DNA from: Cherax quadricarinatus
Lineage: Eukaryota > Arthropoda > Malacostraca > Decapoda > Parastacidae
Assembly: GCF_038502225.1 (NCBI RefSeq)
Contig: NC_091308.1
Location: 24,767,716 to 24,831,715 of the forward strand
Direction of reading: 5' to 3'
DNA length: 64,000 bases
Made by a program: the position numbers and the translations under genes. Positions 33,202 through 44,534 of the stretch are shown here, piece by piece. Below the pieces are notes generated by a model. It ran no database searches, had not been told where the DNA came from, and saw nothing but the letters and a program-made list of their open reading frames with translations. The number at the start of each line of letters is the position of its first letter. The first letter of the stretch is position 1.

Positions 33202-33367
33202 CCTCAGTCGCTTATGAGGCACACTAGCTGGACTGTCCGGAACTGTGCTTGAGCAGCATATGCTGCAACAGTGAAGAATTAATTCTACTTCTGGAGCCAG
33301 AGACAGATCATCTCAAGATTAAGACCCGTGCCAGGACCCTGGTCTTGGCGAACATTATACATACATA

Positions 33368-33655
33368 CATGTATTGTTTGTAACAGCTTGACAAAGCTCC
33401 TGGAGAGCGAAACGTTGCCACAATAAAATGTCACATCAGCTGCACTTGTGTCATTTCACCTAACAAAGCCCAGTGTGTCACCGCCAATACTGTAACTAAG
33501 TGATAAGCATGAGGTACACATGAAACTAGCCGTTCACAAGTGCACAATAAACTAGCCGTTCATGTACACATTAAACTAGCCGTTCAGGTGCACAAACTAA
33601 CCGTTCAGGTGCACAATAAAGTAACCGTTCAGGTGCACAATAAACTAGACGTTCA
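33368..33655 (+). repeat. Direct repeat, right copy
   Basis: It matches 31290-31552 and includes the HP-C hairpin TTGACAAAGCTCCTGGAGAG then CGAAACG at 33388-33413. Confidence 0.85.
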
Positions 33656-33750
33656 GGTGCACAATAAACTAGACGTTCAGGTGCACAATAAACTAGACGT
33701 TCAGGTGCACAATAAACTAGACGTTCAGGTGCACAATAAACTCGTCGGTG
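33525..33750. repeat. 24-bp minisatellite
   Basis: ACAATAAACTAGACGTTCAG then GTGC, about nine copies with CCG/ACG variants. A shorter version with about five units is at 31445-31552. Confidence 0.9.
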
Positions 33751-33865
33751 TTGCCGGCAATAATTCAAATTTTGGTCCCGCGGGAACCATCGCTGTGAGC
33801 AACTGCTCGTGGAGAATGAGTTTCAATTGAAGGAGATCTTAGAGCGAGTCTTGGCTGCTAGCCAG

Positions 33866-34505
33866 GGACCTTGTGTATCAGGGGGCCCTGCGTGTGTATC
33901 AGGGGGCCCTGCGTGTGTATCAGGGACCCTGTGTGTATATCAGGGGCCCCTGCGTGTGTATCAGGGACCCTGTATCCGGGGGCCCTGCGTGTGTATCAGG
34001 GACCCTGTGTTTGTATCAGGGGGCCCTGCGTGTGTATCAGAGACCTTGTGTATCAGGGGGCCCTGCGTGTGTATCAGGGACCCTGTGTGTATATCAGGGG
34101 CCCCTGCGTGTGTATCAGGGACCCTGTGTGTATATCAGGGGCCCCTGCGTGTGTATCAGGGGGCCCTGCGTGTGTATCAGGGACCCTGTGTGTATCAGGG
34201 GGCCCTGCGTATCAAGGACCCTGTGTTTGCATCAGGGAGCCCTGCGTGTGTATCAGGGACCCTGCGTGTGTATCAGGGGGGTCCTGCGTGTGTATCAGGG
34301 ACCCTGTGCGTGAATCAGGGACCGTGTGTGTATCATCGGGATCTGCGTGTGTATCAGGGATCCTGTGTATGTATTAGGGGCTCTGTGTGTGTATCAGGGA
34401 CCCTCTGCATCAGGGGGGCCCTGCGTGTGTATCAGGGATCCTGTGTGTGTATCAGGGGCCCTGTGTGTGTATCAGGGACCCTGTGTATATATCAGGGACC
34501 CTATG
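33866..34505. repeat. CAGGGACCCTGTGTGTAT minisatellite, left block
   Basis: Units of 17-24 bp, built on TATCAGGGACCCTGTGTG and TATCAGGGGGCCCTGCGTG. The same array in the same orientation resumes at 40590, beyond a 6-kb insertion. Confidence 0.93.
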
Positions 34506-34943
34506 ATAAATGGTTTAAAAACGACAAGTTGAAGATTGAGACACTTATGCAACATATGGGAATCTTTATTGAGGAAACGTTTCGCCACACAGTGGCTTCA
34601 TCAGTCCAATACAAATCAAATGTTGTGCAAGAAAGGTATAAAATACCGACAGTATGAAAGTTTAGACACATGTGCAACATCTGGATATCTTTATTGTAGA
34701 CGTTTCGCCATCCAGTGGCTTTACCAATACAGATTCTAGGTGTGATGAATGGTTTTGAAAACCGACAGGTTGAAGATTGAGACACTTATGAACCATATGG
34801 GAATCTTTATTTAGGAAACGTTTCGTCACACAGTGGCTTCATCAATCCAATACAAAGCAGAAAGGTGCAAGGAGAGGAGGAGATTGAGGTAATCAGTCCC
34901 TCAGCCTGGAGTCGATGTGTTCAGTCCATCAATCTTGAAGAAT
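34506..34943 (-). mobile_element. Tandem HP-A, HP-B, HP-A modules
   Basis: 34506-34630 is HP-A (hairpin 34578-34604), 34631-34738 HP-B (34701-34727) and 34741-34943 HP-A again (34817-34845), all in minus orientation. Each begins with its palindromic end (GGTATAAAATACCGACA; GGTTTTGAAAACCGACAG). The mirror arrangement (HP-B then HP-A, plus) lies at 40370-40588. Confidence 0.8.
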
Positions 34944-34944
34944 G

Positions 34945-37480
34945 TACAGCATATAAACGAACGAACGAACAAGTTCAGGTAAGATCCCAAATGGGATGAG
35001 CGGGGAAGACGGGACAGACGAAGAATAGCACTGGAGAGGAGTGTTCTTAGTCGTATAAATAGAGCCAGGGCTTAACCCAGCAGCGAAGGCGATCGTGGGA
35101 CAGATATTGAGAAGAGAAATTCGGGCTCTTCTGTTAAGACTCTGGTGGGTTGAGCGGGGAGGACGGGAGAGGCGATGATTAGCCCTAGAGAGGAGTGTAG
35201 AACTGAGCCATGTCTTAAATCAAAAGCTGACAGGTACCTGTCAGAGAATCCAAGATTATTGTAAATAGGGTTAGGAGCAGGATCATACAAGGAATAGAAA
35301 ATGTTGTGTTGGTTTGTGGGTCTGCGAATGTCTTCATCAAGGAGAGAGGTCCAGTAGTCATGTCGTGTCTCAAGTTTGTCTGTCTGTCACTGAGCGTCTT
35401 CCAGTACAGATTCAGCGCAGGGATGTCTAATTGGGCATGTAGAGACTCGCTTGTGGCGAAGTCCTCCCATCTGACATCAAGCACCCAGGGCAGCGCCTTG
35501 TTCTGGACACGCTGCAGTTTAAGTAAGTTTGTTTTAGCTGCAAGAGAGTAATTTATCAGAGGACGTATTAGGGATTTGTAGAGGTGTAATTTGGTGCGTT
35601 GGGAGGCATGCTGCAGCTTGTAGAGGCCCGCAAGGGCCTTACTAGCTATTGCATGCCTTGAGTGAATATGACCGTGTAAGCGAAGAAGGTAGTCAAGATT
35701 AACGCCAAAGACAGTGACAGACTGTGTGATGGGGATGCAAGTGCGGGTGTCAGCTGTTTTGAGCTCGACAGGTAATGGAGATCACCTTTCCTGTAGTTAA
35801 AATATAGTAATGCTGGATTTAGCTGCATTGGTTTTGATCCTCCATTTTTGTTCCCAGATGGCTATCCTGTCGACCTCATTCTGTGTTTTGTGTGTGAGTG
35901 TATCTATATTAGCGCGAGTGATGAGTTGTGTTATGTCGTCTGCACAGGCTAGTGTGATGGAGTTGTGGTATACAGGTGTTGGAATGTCGTTAGTGTATAA
36001 AATGTAGAGGGTAGGGGAGAGGACAGATCCCTGGGATACTCCAGCATTTAGTGTGAAGTAGTCAAAGTAACAGCCTTGGAATTTGATTCTCATGGTACGG
36101 TCGTCTAGGAAATTGCAGAGGAGTTTACGAGTAGTGAGAGGCAGGTTAAAGTTAGTGCAGAGTTTGTATTTGAGCCCTTCGTGCCAGTGTCAAAAGCTTT
36201 TTCAATGTCTTTTGCAACCAGGGCTGCCCTGTTTCTTTGTTTTGTGTTTATGTGGATGTAGTTGAGAATGATGTTAATGGCATCATGTGTGGATGTGTGT
36301 GTTCTGAAGCCAAAGTGGCCATCAGAAAGTAGAGAGTTGTGTTCCAGGTATCTGCGAAGGCGATGGTTGATGAGTTTTTCAAAGAGTTTTCCTTAAGTTT
36401 CGAGGAGGCTGATAGGGCGATAGTTTCTAGGGTCAGAGTGGTCTTTTTTGGGTTTAGGAAGGAGGAAAGCAGTAGCAGTTTTGAAGAGGGGAGGGAAGTA
36501 TCCAGAGGCAAGGGAGGCATTGAGGAGGTTTGTGTAGGCAGTAATGATAGTCAGGAAGGTGTTTTAGGATAATATGGTTTAGGCCAGAGACACCAGGAGC
36601 CTTGGGAGGAAGGTGTCTGAGGAGAGTTTTAATGTCTGTGTTGGTGAAAGGAGTGTCGAGTTCTTGGGAGGAGGTAAGAGTGTCCAGATGGATGTGGCTA
36701 TCTGGTGTTTTTTCTTGTGTGTGCAGTGTTCCAGTGTTCTATGTTCTGAATGTGTCGAATAACGTTAGGGTGAGGTGGGTGAGGGTGGAAGATGTTCTCC
36801 CAGATGTGTTTGAAGATGTTAGTGTCAGTCTGCGGTCTGAGATGTGTGTGTTGTTGTGGGTGATGTGTTTGAATTTGTTGGTGGGAGTTGTGCCTCTGAT
36901 TTTTTTGATAAAGTTCCAGAAGACTTTAGTGTTTTTAATACGCTGTTTGTCTGCTTGTTGTATGAGTTGTGACCAGTGATTGTTGTGGTCTTGGTCTAGG
37001 CTGTGTAAAATGTTGTTTCTGAGGTAAGTGAGATCTAATCGGACTTGATTAAATCTGTGTGTGTTGTAGAGGAAGCGGCTGTGGTAGCAGATAATTAGTC
37101 TTCTTGTTCTGATTGAGAGTTTGAAGGAATAACGAGTGGTGTGAGTTTTCTTTGGTACTGTGATGTTGGCTGCTTGTGTAATGGTGTCCTGGATGAGATC
37201 AAGTTGAGTGTCGATGTCAGAGATAGGTTTGTTGTTGTAGTCAAAGGTGAGGTCAGTATTGTCTATGTGTTGTTTGAAAGTATCCCAGTCAGCGTTCTTG
37301 TAGGAGAAGGAAGGTGTGGCCGGGATGAGGATAGGGTTGGAGGAGATGTGTAAGATGACTGGGATGTGATCAGAGCCTGTAATAGGGCCAGGTGAGATGT
37401 AGTGTTGAAATAGAGAGCTGGCTCGGTTTGCCATAATGATGTCTGGTTGCATTGGCCAGTGTGGTTGTAGAAGGTGTTGA
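34945..37480 (-). pseudogene. LINE-D (Jockey-like), several lesions
   Basis: Read on the minus strand. 37452-36739 is an open frame with the endonuclease end (ITGSDHIPVILHIS) and linker (YHSRFLYNTHRFNQVRLDLT, VFWNFIKKIRGTTPTNKF). 36570-36180 is RT fingers in broken frames (PKKDHSDPRNYRP, RRYLEHNSLL, KQRNRAALVAKDIEKAF). 36093-35797 has DYFTLNAGVSQGSVLSPTLY, ILYTNDIP and LACADDITQLI, the active site (YADD changed to CADD). 35640-35215 is the C-terminal part (VRWEDFATSESLHAQLDIPA). The 3' tail is an AACG repeat at 34958-34972. The N-terminal endonuclease half is missing. It is not functional. Confidence 0.85.
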
Positions 37481-37860
37481 AGGCTGACCTTTCATCACAC
37501 CAGTAACAACTAACTTGGTCACCAATTACTCAACTTCACAAACCATAAACAACACACAGCATAGGGACGTAGACGTGGCTTATATACTGTAGTCAGGTGA
37601 GGAGAAGCAGGAGGAGGCGGGGTCATAGTGGTACCATCCACTAGTTGAAGTAGGTCTTCGTCCAAAGGTAGGACAAGTTGGAGAATTCTTTGTATCAAGA
37701 TCCCATGATGATGCAGTGTCTGACAGTTGTGATGAATGGTTTTGAAAACCGACAAGTTGAAGATTGAGACACTTATGCAACATATGGGAATCTTTATTTA
37801 GGAAATGTTTCGCCACATAGTGGCTTCATCAGTCCAATACAAAGCAGAAAGGTGCAAGAT
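37481..37860 (-). mobile_element. HP-A module
   Basis: It contains GTGATGAATGGTTTTGAAAA then CCGACAAG, the hairpin at 37805-37832 and, at the other end, a TATATACTG box with GCAGGAGGAGGCGGGGTCAT. The latter matches, in reverse, the 16620-16700 part of the HP-A cluster, so this unit is longer than most. Confidence 0.75.
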
Positions 37861-40128
37861 TCTAGGACATAATGTAGTGTTAGAGTGTTCAGCAGAAGTT
37901 TGTGGTTACAGGAAAGTGGATGCGGGAGGGAAGAGGAGCGATTGGTGGAATGATGATGTAAAGAGAGTAGTAAGGGAGAAAAAGTTAGCATATGAGAAGT
38001 TTTTACAAAGCAGAAGTGATGCAAGGAGGGAAGAGTATATGGAGAAAAAGAGAGAGGTTAAGAGAGTGGTGAAGCAATGTAAAAAGAGAGCAAATGAGAG
38101 AGTGGGTGAGATGTTATCAACAAATTTTGTTGAAAATAAGAAAAAGTTTTGGAGTGAGATTAACAAGTTAAGGAAGCCTAGAGAACAAATGGATTTGTCA
38201 GTTAAAAATAGGAGAGGAGAGTTATTAAATGGAGAGTTAGAGGTATTGAGAAGATGGAAGGAATATTTTGAGGAATTGTTAAATATTGATGAAGATAGGG
38301 AAGCTGTGATTTCGTGTATAGGGCAAGGAGGAATAACATCTTGTAGGAGTGAGGAAGAGCCAGTTGTGAGTGTGGGGGAAGTTCGTGAGGCAGTAGGTAA
38401 AATGAAAGGGGGTAAGGCAGCTGGGATTGATGGGATAAAGATAGAAATGTTAAAAGCAGGTGGGGATATAGTTTTGGAGCGGTTGGTGCTATTATTTAAT
38501 AAATGTATGGAAGAGGGTAAGGTACCTAGGGATTGGCAGAGAGCATGCATAGTTCCTTAGTATAAAGGCAATGGGGACAAAAGAGAGTGCAAAAATTATA
38601 GGGGGATAAGTCTGTTGAGTATACCTGGTAAAGTGTATGGTAGAGTTATTATTGAAAGAATTAAGAGTAAGATGGAGAATAGGATAGCAGATGAACAAGG
38701 AGGCTTTAGGAAAGGTAGGGGGGTGTGTGGACCAGGTGTTTACAGTGAAACATATAAGTGAACAGTATTTAGATAAGGCTAAAGAGGTTTTTGTGGCATT
38801 TATGGATTTGGAAAAGGCGTATGACAGGGTGGATAGGGGGGCAATGTGGCAGATGTTGCAGGTGTATGGTGTAGGAGGTAGGTTACTGAAAGCAGTGAAG
38901 AGTTTTTATGAGGATAGTGAGGCTCAAGTTAGAGTATGTAGGAAAGAGGGAGATTATTTCCCAGTAAAAGTAGGCCTTAGACAAGGATGTGTAATGTCAC
39001 CGTGGTTGTTTAATATATTTAAAGATGGGGTTGTAAGAGAAGTAAATGCGAGGGTCTTGGCAAGAGGCATGGAGTTAAAAGATAAAGAATCACACATAAA
39101 GTGGGAGTTGTCACAGTTGCTCTTTGCTGATGACACTGTGCTCTTGGGAGATTCTGAAGAGAAGTTGCAGAGGTTGGTGGATGAATTTGGTAGGGTATGC
39201 AAAAGAAGAAAATTAAAAGAGAATACAGGAAAGACTAAGGTTATGAGGATAACAAAAAGATTAGGTGATGAAAGATTGGATATCAGATTGGAGGGAGAGA
39301 GTATGGAGGAGATGAATGTATTCAGATATTTGGGAGTGGACGTGTCAGTGGATGGGTCTATGAAAGATGAGGTGAATCATAGAATTGATGAAGGGAAAAG
39401 AGTGAGCGATGCACTTAGGAGTCTGTGGAGACAAAGAACTTTGTCCTTGGAGGCAAAGAGTGGAATGTATGAGAGTATAGTTTTACCAGTGCTCCAGTAT
39501 GGGTGTGAAGCATGGGTGATGAATGTTGCAGCGAGGAGAAGGCTGGAGGCAGTGGAGATGTCATGTCTGAGGGCAATGTGTTGTGTGAATATAGTTTGGA
39601 AGTTAGGAGGTGCGGGATTGCCAAAACTGTTGTCCAGAGGGCGGAGGAAAGGTTGTTGAGGTGGTTTGGACAAGTAGAGAGAATGGAGCGAAACAGAATG
39701 ACTTCAAGAGTGTATCAGTCTGTAGTGGAAGGAAGGCGGGGTAGGGGTCGGCCTAGGAAAGGTTGGAGGGAGGGGGTAAAGGAGGTTTTGTGTGCGAGGG
39801 GCTTGGACTTCCAGCGGGCATGCGTGAGCGTGCTTGATAGGAGTGAATGGAGACAAATGGTTTTTAATACTTGACGTGCTGTTGGAGTGTGAGCACAGTA
39901 ACATTTATGAAGGGATTCAGGGAAACCAGCAGGCCGAACTTGAGTCCTGGAGATGGGAAGTACAGTGTCTTCACTCTGAAGGAAGGGTGTTAATGTTGCA
40001 GTTTAAAAACTGTAGCATAAAGCACCCTTCTGGCAAGACAGTGATGGAGTGAATGATGGTGAAAGTTTTTCTTTTTCGGGCCACCCTGTCTTGGTGGGAG
40101 TCGACCAGTGTGTTAATAAAAAAAAATT
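37861..40128 (+). pseudogene. LINE-E (RTE-like), three lesions
   Basis: An open stretch to 38560 encodes the linker and pre-RT (SDWWNDDVKRVVREKKLAYE, MKGGKAAGIDGIKIEMLK, KVPRDWQRACIVP) and stops at 38558. The frame then continues as CKNYRGISLLSIPGKVYGRV. After a shift, 38691-39656 encodes VFVAFMDLEKAYDRVDRGAM, VGLRQGCVMSPWLFNIF, LSQLLFADDTVLLG and NTGKTKVMRI. A last shift leads to CEYSLEVRRCGIAKTVVQRA, LLRWFGQVERM and GRPRKGWREGVKEVL ending at 39874. FADD is intact. The 3' UTR ends CCCTGTCTTGGTGGGAGTCG and poly-A-like TAATAAAAAAAAATT. The endonuclease is missing. Confidence 0.87.
38691..39659 (+). CDS. LINE-E RT palm/thumb, longest open segment
   Basis: 323 codons are open from near the FRKGRG block to the C-terminal RRLEAVEMSCLRAMC. 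Catalytic residues are in VAFMDLEKAYD and LFADDTVLL. The Met at 38691 is not a natural start; the segment is a frame-shifted part of one ORF2. Confidence 0.8.
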   Translation: MNKEALGKVGGCVDQVFTVKHISEQYLDKAKEVFVAFMDLEKAYDRVDRGAMWQMLQVYGVGGRLLKAVKSFYEDSEAQVRVCRKEGDYFPVKVGLRQGCVMSPWLFNIFKDGVVREVNARVLARGMELKDKESHIKWELSQLLFADDTVLLGDSEEKLQRLVDEFGRVCKRRKLKENTGKTKVMRITKRLGDERLDIRLEGESMEEMNVFRYLGVDVSVDGSMKDEVNHRIDEGKRVSDALRSLWRQRTLSLEAKSGMYESIVLPVLQYGCEAWVMNVAARRRLEAVEMSCLRAMCCVNIVWKLGGAGLPKLLSRGRRKGC

Positions 40129-40588
40129 AGAAGACAGTAGATGAAGTAATCAGTCCCTCAGCCTTGGAGTTAGTGCTCACAGCATCGTGGTGGTGGAGAA
40201 TCTGGAGCAAAGGCAAGAAGACCGGTGGTTATACAGGCGTCAGTGGATAAGGACGTGTAGCAGACGAGGGCATAGTCACTGGTAGGCGGAATTCCCCAGT
40301 GGAAGTAGGTCCTACCCAAAGGGATGGGTTAGTTGTAGCAGCCGTGAAGAAGGTCTTGTAGATGTCTTCTAATTATGTCCTAGAATCTGTATTGATAAAG
40401 CCACTGGATGGCGAAACGTCTACAATAAAGATATCCAGATGTTGCACATGTGTCTAAACTTTCACATTGTCGGTATTTTATACCTTTCTTGCACAACTTT
40501 TGATTTGTATTGGACTGATGAAGCCACTGTGTGGCGAAACGTTTCCTCAATAAAGATTCTCATATGTTGCATAAGTGTCTTAATCTTC
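40129..40588 (+). mobile_element. HP-B then HP-A modules (mirror of 34506-34738)
   Basis: HP-B 40129-40490 has the hairpin TTGATAAAGCCACTGGATGG then CGAAACG at 40392-40417 and the tail TTGTCGGTATTTTATACC. HP-A 40495-40588 has CTGATGAAGCCACTGTGTGG then CGAAAC at 40515-40540 and ends at TAAGTGTCTTAATCTTC. The minisatellite resumes right after. Confidence 0.82.
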
Positions 40589-40589
40589 A

Positions 40590-40790
40590 TCAGGGACCCT
40601 GCGTGTGTATCAGGGACCCTGTGTGTGTATCAGGGACCCTGTGTATCAGGGACCCTGCGTGTGTATCAGGGATCCTGCGTGTGTTTCAGGGACCCTGCGT
40701 GTGTATCAAGGACCTCGTGTGCATATCAGGGGACCCTGTGTGTGTATCAGGAGACCCCCGTGTGCGTATCAAGGACTCCGAGTCAGTGTG
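40590..40790. repeat. CAGGGACCCTGTGTGTAT minisatellite, right block
   Basis: Continues, in the same orientation, the array of 33866-34505. Confidence 0.9.
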
Positions 40791-40796
40791 CCTCCC

Positions 40797-41090
40797 GCAG
40801 GAGTGTGTACCTCCAGCACCAGTGAGTGTACCTCTCGCACGAGTGTACCTCCAGCACGAGTGAGTGTACCTCCAGCATGAGTCAGTGTACCTCCAGCACG
40901 AGTGAGTGTACCTCCAGCACGAGTGAGTGTACCTCCCGCACGAGTCAGTGTACCTCCAGCACGAGTCAGTGTACCTTCCGCACGAGTCAATGTACCTCCC
41001 GCACGAGTCTGTATCTCCCACACGAGTCTGTATCTCCAGCACGAGTCAGTATCTCCCGCAGGACTCAGTGTACCTCCCGCATGAGTAAGG
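40797..41090. repeat. 21-bp minisatellite
   Basis: GTGTACCTCCAGCACGAGTG then A, about 13 copies with CCCGCACGAGT and TCAGT variants. It follows the previous array without a gap. Confidence 0.93.
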
Positions 41091-41094
41091 GTTG

Positions 41095-42670
41095 AGAGCA
41101 GCGAGTCCCCAGGAAGATGGAAGCCGTGAGGAGGATTCAAAAATGCTTTTCTGGATCATTGCAATTCAGCCCATCCAGTTATATTAGTCTGGCAACACTG
41201 CACCTTATTTCCAGACATCTTTATTATACAAGCTGAAGACTCGAACAGGAAATAAAACCCTCCATATCTAAATTTATGACAAGGTAGGCAGTATTATTTT
41301 TATTTTTTTAAGTTTAATTAGCTTGTATAGATCACTGGCCAACAATAAAAAAAAATTCGTTGTCACAGATATTTGAAGATATTTAGGCTATTTTGGGTGT
41401 TGCTGAATTCGAAAATGTCAGCAGGTTTTTCAAATTGGCTCTAGTTTGTGAGATATTGCATACCTACCCTCAATTTACAGGGAACTCGGCCATAACGTGT
41501 GTATATGTAGCGACACACTGTATACACAGTTTTAATAAAGATTACAATTTTATTTTTAAATGATTTAATATTTAAGGAAATGAGTTGTATCAACAACGAC
41601 CACGTGACAATACTGTTCCCTTTTTTTTCATTTTGTTCATTTTCTTCTTATTATCACAATGGTATACTATTACATGTTATTTTTGCTATTTCACTTAATA
41701 TTATATTCAGGAGTAATTCCATTAGTAGCTAAAATGGATTTACTCGACTTTATAATATTATCTGGTCGTATTACTTAGCTTTGTATTTAGGTAGGTCATT
41801 TAATTAGTGTCAACTGCTGGTGACCTGGCCAAGCACCAGTAGGTGTTTTGAGCTGCTCGACCCCTGCTCCGACCAAGACAAAGTGGGCTGGTAAAGCCTC
41901 ACAGAGTTCAGTTCTTACCTTCCTCACCTCTCGTGAGGGAAGCTCCCTGATTCCTGGATTTAAACTTCTGGTCCCACATGAGGTTCCCTAGTGACCCTCC
42001 AGTACCTCGGACGGTATCTGACAGAAACGTCTCGGACGAAGTGTGCGTTGGTGTTTTGGAGACGCTGGTGATTGTGACTAGCTCTGCTAGGAGTGAATTT
42101 AAGCAGTATTGGTTCAAAGAGGACGGTGAAAAAGTCATGGGAGACAGACTCGCCTCAAAATTCCTTTAAGTGTAAAATATTCCTAATCTCACTTAGTATA
42201 TTATGAAAGTTGAATAAGAGTGAATTATTATTGAAGTGTTACGTCTTCTGTCTCATTTGGATTGAGTTAAGTAAAGTGTTATTATGTGAAGAGAAGGTGT
42301 TATGATACTAGAGCCGTTCAGTACTATAATCAAGATAATACTGTGTATTATCTTTTAAGTGAACTTAAGTGTAAATTTCATGAGTACTCTGTTTTATGGT
42401 GCGACCTTTTTAAAGTTAATATAAAACCCTTCTATGGTTTATTAAGAAACTTAATAAAAAACCGGAAAGAAACATTGTGATTGTTTACTACTGAACCTTG
42501 AATGATTTCATCTAGAACAGGATATTCAATCCTGTTTATTTGTTGCAAGAAAGGGCTAAACAGGCTTAAGTAGTGGCCCTGTACGCACCATTCACGAAGA
42601 GCTTGCTTAAATAATCCCAATGCATTTTGCTGTATTTGGGGCGAATACTCTTTGCAAAAAAAAAAAAAAT
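41095..42670. other. No gene recognised
   Basis: AT-rich sequence. Frames of up to 105 codons (42749-42432 minus) show no family I know. 41500-41760 is particularly AT-rich. Confidence 0.4.
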
Positions 42671-42679
42671 CAGAGATTT

Positions 42680-43425
42680 TGTAAAACAAGCTTATCTTGC
42701 TTATTTTGGAGTGGCGCTTGGAGAACAAGATAAGTCTTGGTCTTCCCATATGGTCTGCAAAACCTGTGTAGAATGCTTGTGTGTCTATGGTGTGGAGAGA
42801 GTCGAAAAACCACCACGACGATTCTTACTTCTGTATGGTGAATGTGAAAGGTTTCAGTCAATACAAGAAAATCAAGTGGTAATATCCTGATTTGGAGTCA
42901 GCAAGGAGACCTGTGCCACACAGCGAAGACGTTTCCATACCAGTGTTTACAACACTGCCTGACCTTCCCTTAATCAGATGTTGAAGAAACTCAGGGTTTA
43001 GGATGTAATACAGGTGATAGTAGTGGAAGTGAATAAGCATTTCAACACCCCAGCAGTTCTCCAAAGAACTCAATGATCTGATGCGTGACCTCAGTCTGTC
43101 AAAACAAGTATCTGAACTTTTAGCATCCAGACTAAAAGAACTTCTACAACAAGAAGTTAAAATAACAGCTTATCGGACAAGAGAGGGCAAACTCCTTCCT
43201 TACTTCAACCAAGATGAAGAACTTGTGTACAGCAATAACATCTCTGGACTTCTTTGAATGGGACTTGAATGTCGACCAGGAGATAAGCGGCTGTTTACAG
43301 ACAGCTCCATTAAAAACTGGAAATGTCTTATTGCACAATGGTAACCAATATGCTGGAGCCTCCAACGGGATTGTGCTGATAACCAACACTGAAAAAAATT
43401 GTACAACGTTTTTATTATGCAGTAA
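42680..43425 (+). pseudogene. Transposase-like gene of an unnamed family, N-terminal and middle parts
   Basis: Translated across frames, the sequence gives VKQAYLAYFGVALGEQDKSW then SSHMVCKTCVECL (42677-42770). It continues MVNVKGFQSIQENQVV (42833-42886), then FSKELNDLMRDLSLSKQVSE and LLASRLKELLQQE, TREGKLLPYFNQDEELVYSN and NISGLL (43046-43254), and LLHNGNQYAGASNGIVLI (43329-43382). I recognise this order from multi-copy uncharacterised arthropod proteins with C-X2-C motifs and an Asp/Glu-rich core. I cannot give the family a name. At least four frameshifts or stops make it a pseudogene. The missing C-terminus has a relative at 53250-53430. Confidence 0.65.
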
Positions 43426-43730
43426 TTAGTGGTATCTGAATGATCTTACTACGTTAATCTGTTATTATATAGAATGAAGTGCTAGTACGTATTACATGAT
43501 CTGACTTTTGCATGATTTAAAAAAAAAATTCAATGCAATTTGTAAGTTAACCCCGAATGATCAATATATTTTCAAATCTTTTGTGTTTTTTCAGTGGGAT
43601 ACAAATTTATCAAAAACTAGAGCCAATCAAACAAGATCGATGACATATTTCACATTGGGAATTAGCACCACAAACTTACCCTAAAATCGGTGTAATATAA
43701 TTGACCAGAAAATGAGTGATGACTAGTGAT
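43426..43730. other. No gene recognised
   Basis: AT-rich, unassigned. Confidence 0.4.
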
Positions 43731-43737
43731 AAACGAT

Positions 43738-43815
43738 ACCACAGGCGGGTTAGAACCCGCGATCAGAGTCACAAAACTCCAGATGGTCGCGTTAGCCACT
43801 GGGTCACCTAGCCAC
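43738..43815 (-). tRNA. tRNA-like SINE head
   Basis: The minus strand reads GTGGCTAGGTGACCCAGTGG then CTAACGCG, and has GCGGGTTCTAACCCGCCTGT with a perfect GCGGG/CCCGC T stem. The anticodon region is long and the acceptor is poor. It looks like a SINE head or pseudo-tRNA. Confidence 0.45.
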
Positions 43816-43944
43816 AATAAGATTCATCCAACTAAGTATATTTCTACACCCGCTAGCATGACCGTGACAAACTCTAGCTCAAGTCCCCTCAAAGCCGTCA
43901 TCATGACTCATGATGACCAGTGATAACTTGACAGGACTTCCCCC

Positions 43945-44030
43945 AGCCTGGTTGACCAGGAAAGCACCAGACGAGCCTGGCCCACGGCCGGGCTCCGAGA
44001 GTAGAGGGACTCTCTTAACTCATCAAAGGC
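43945..44030 (+). pseudogene. LINE-B-type 3' terminus fragment
   Basis: GGTTGACCAGGAAAGCACCA then GACGAGCCTGGCCCACGGCC and GGGCTCCGAGAGTAGAGGGA, ending ACTCATCAAAGG. Confidence 0.75.
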
Positions 44031-44084
44031 AAAGGAAACTTGATGACCTTCGCCTTATGACTGATACTGTGCATGTAACCTTAA

Positions 44085-44413
44085 ACACGATAATCTTGGA
44101 GATAAATAGCATAAGATACGGACGCGATGGAAAAATAAACACAAATGCATGTAATGCGATACTTTATTGACTAAGTTTCGCCCAAACAGTGAACTTTATC
44201 AAGTCATAAACAGATCTACCTGGGTAAAGTACATGAATATATATAGTGTGGAGAGTCAGACGGAGAATGTTGGGTAAGTTATATTTGTGCAAGTCCAACA
44301 TTCTCCACCTGACTCTCCACTTAACTTGATAGAACTCACTGTGTGAGCGAAACATAGCAAATAAAGGATCGCATTATACTGCGTTTGTGTTTATTTTTTC
44401 ACACGATAATCTT
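44085..44413. mobile_element. HP-D inverted dimer with 13-bp TSD
   Basis: ACACGATAATCTT occurs at 44085-44097 and 44401-44413. The insert has an inverted hairpin unit at 44174-44201 and a forward unit at 44325-44352 (CTTGATAGAACTCACTGTGT then GAGCGAAAC). Between them lies a palindromic middle (GGAGAGTCAGACGGAGAATG facing CATTCTCCACCTGACTCTCC). A TATATATAGTG box lies at 44238-44248. No protein is encoded. Confidence 0.85.
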
Positions 44414-44534
44414 ACCTTACTTATTCTCTGTATTATTAAGATCTCATAAATTGTCATCTTGGTCAGACTGTATAAACAAAAGTGGAAAAAGGCAAATGTA
44501 ATAAATATTTAAAGCAAGTAACAGGTCCTTAGCT

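Larger units (their letters stand above)
31553..33367 (+). mobile_element. ORF1-only retroelement (half-LINE-like)
   Basis: This sequence lies between the two direct repeats. It has a short 5' leader, a gag-like ORF1 (31614-33201, one frameshift), about 150 bp of 3' UTR and the tail ATTATACATACATACAT. No RT or endonuclease follows. This layout resembles half-LINEs, which code for ORF1 only and depend on another LINE. Confidence 0.6.

Noticed and set aside
33809..34657. Collagen- or mucin-like repeat protein
   Set aside because: A minisatellite with several alternative open frames on one strand; it ends in HP-A sequence.
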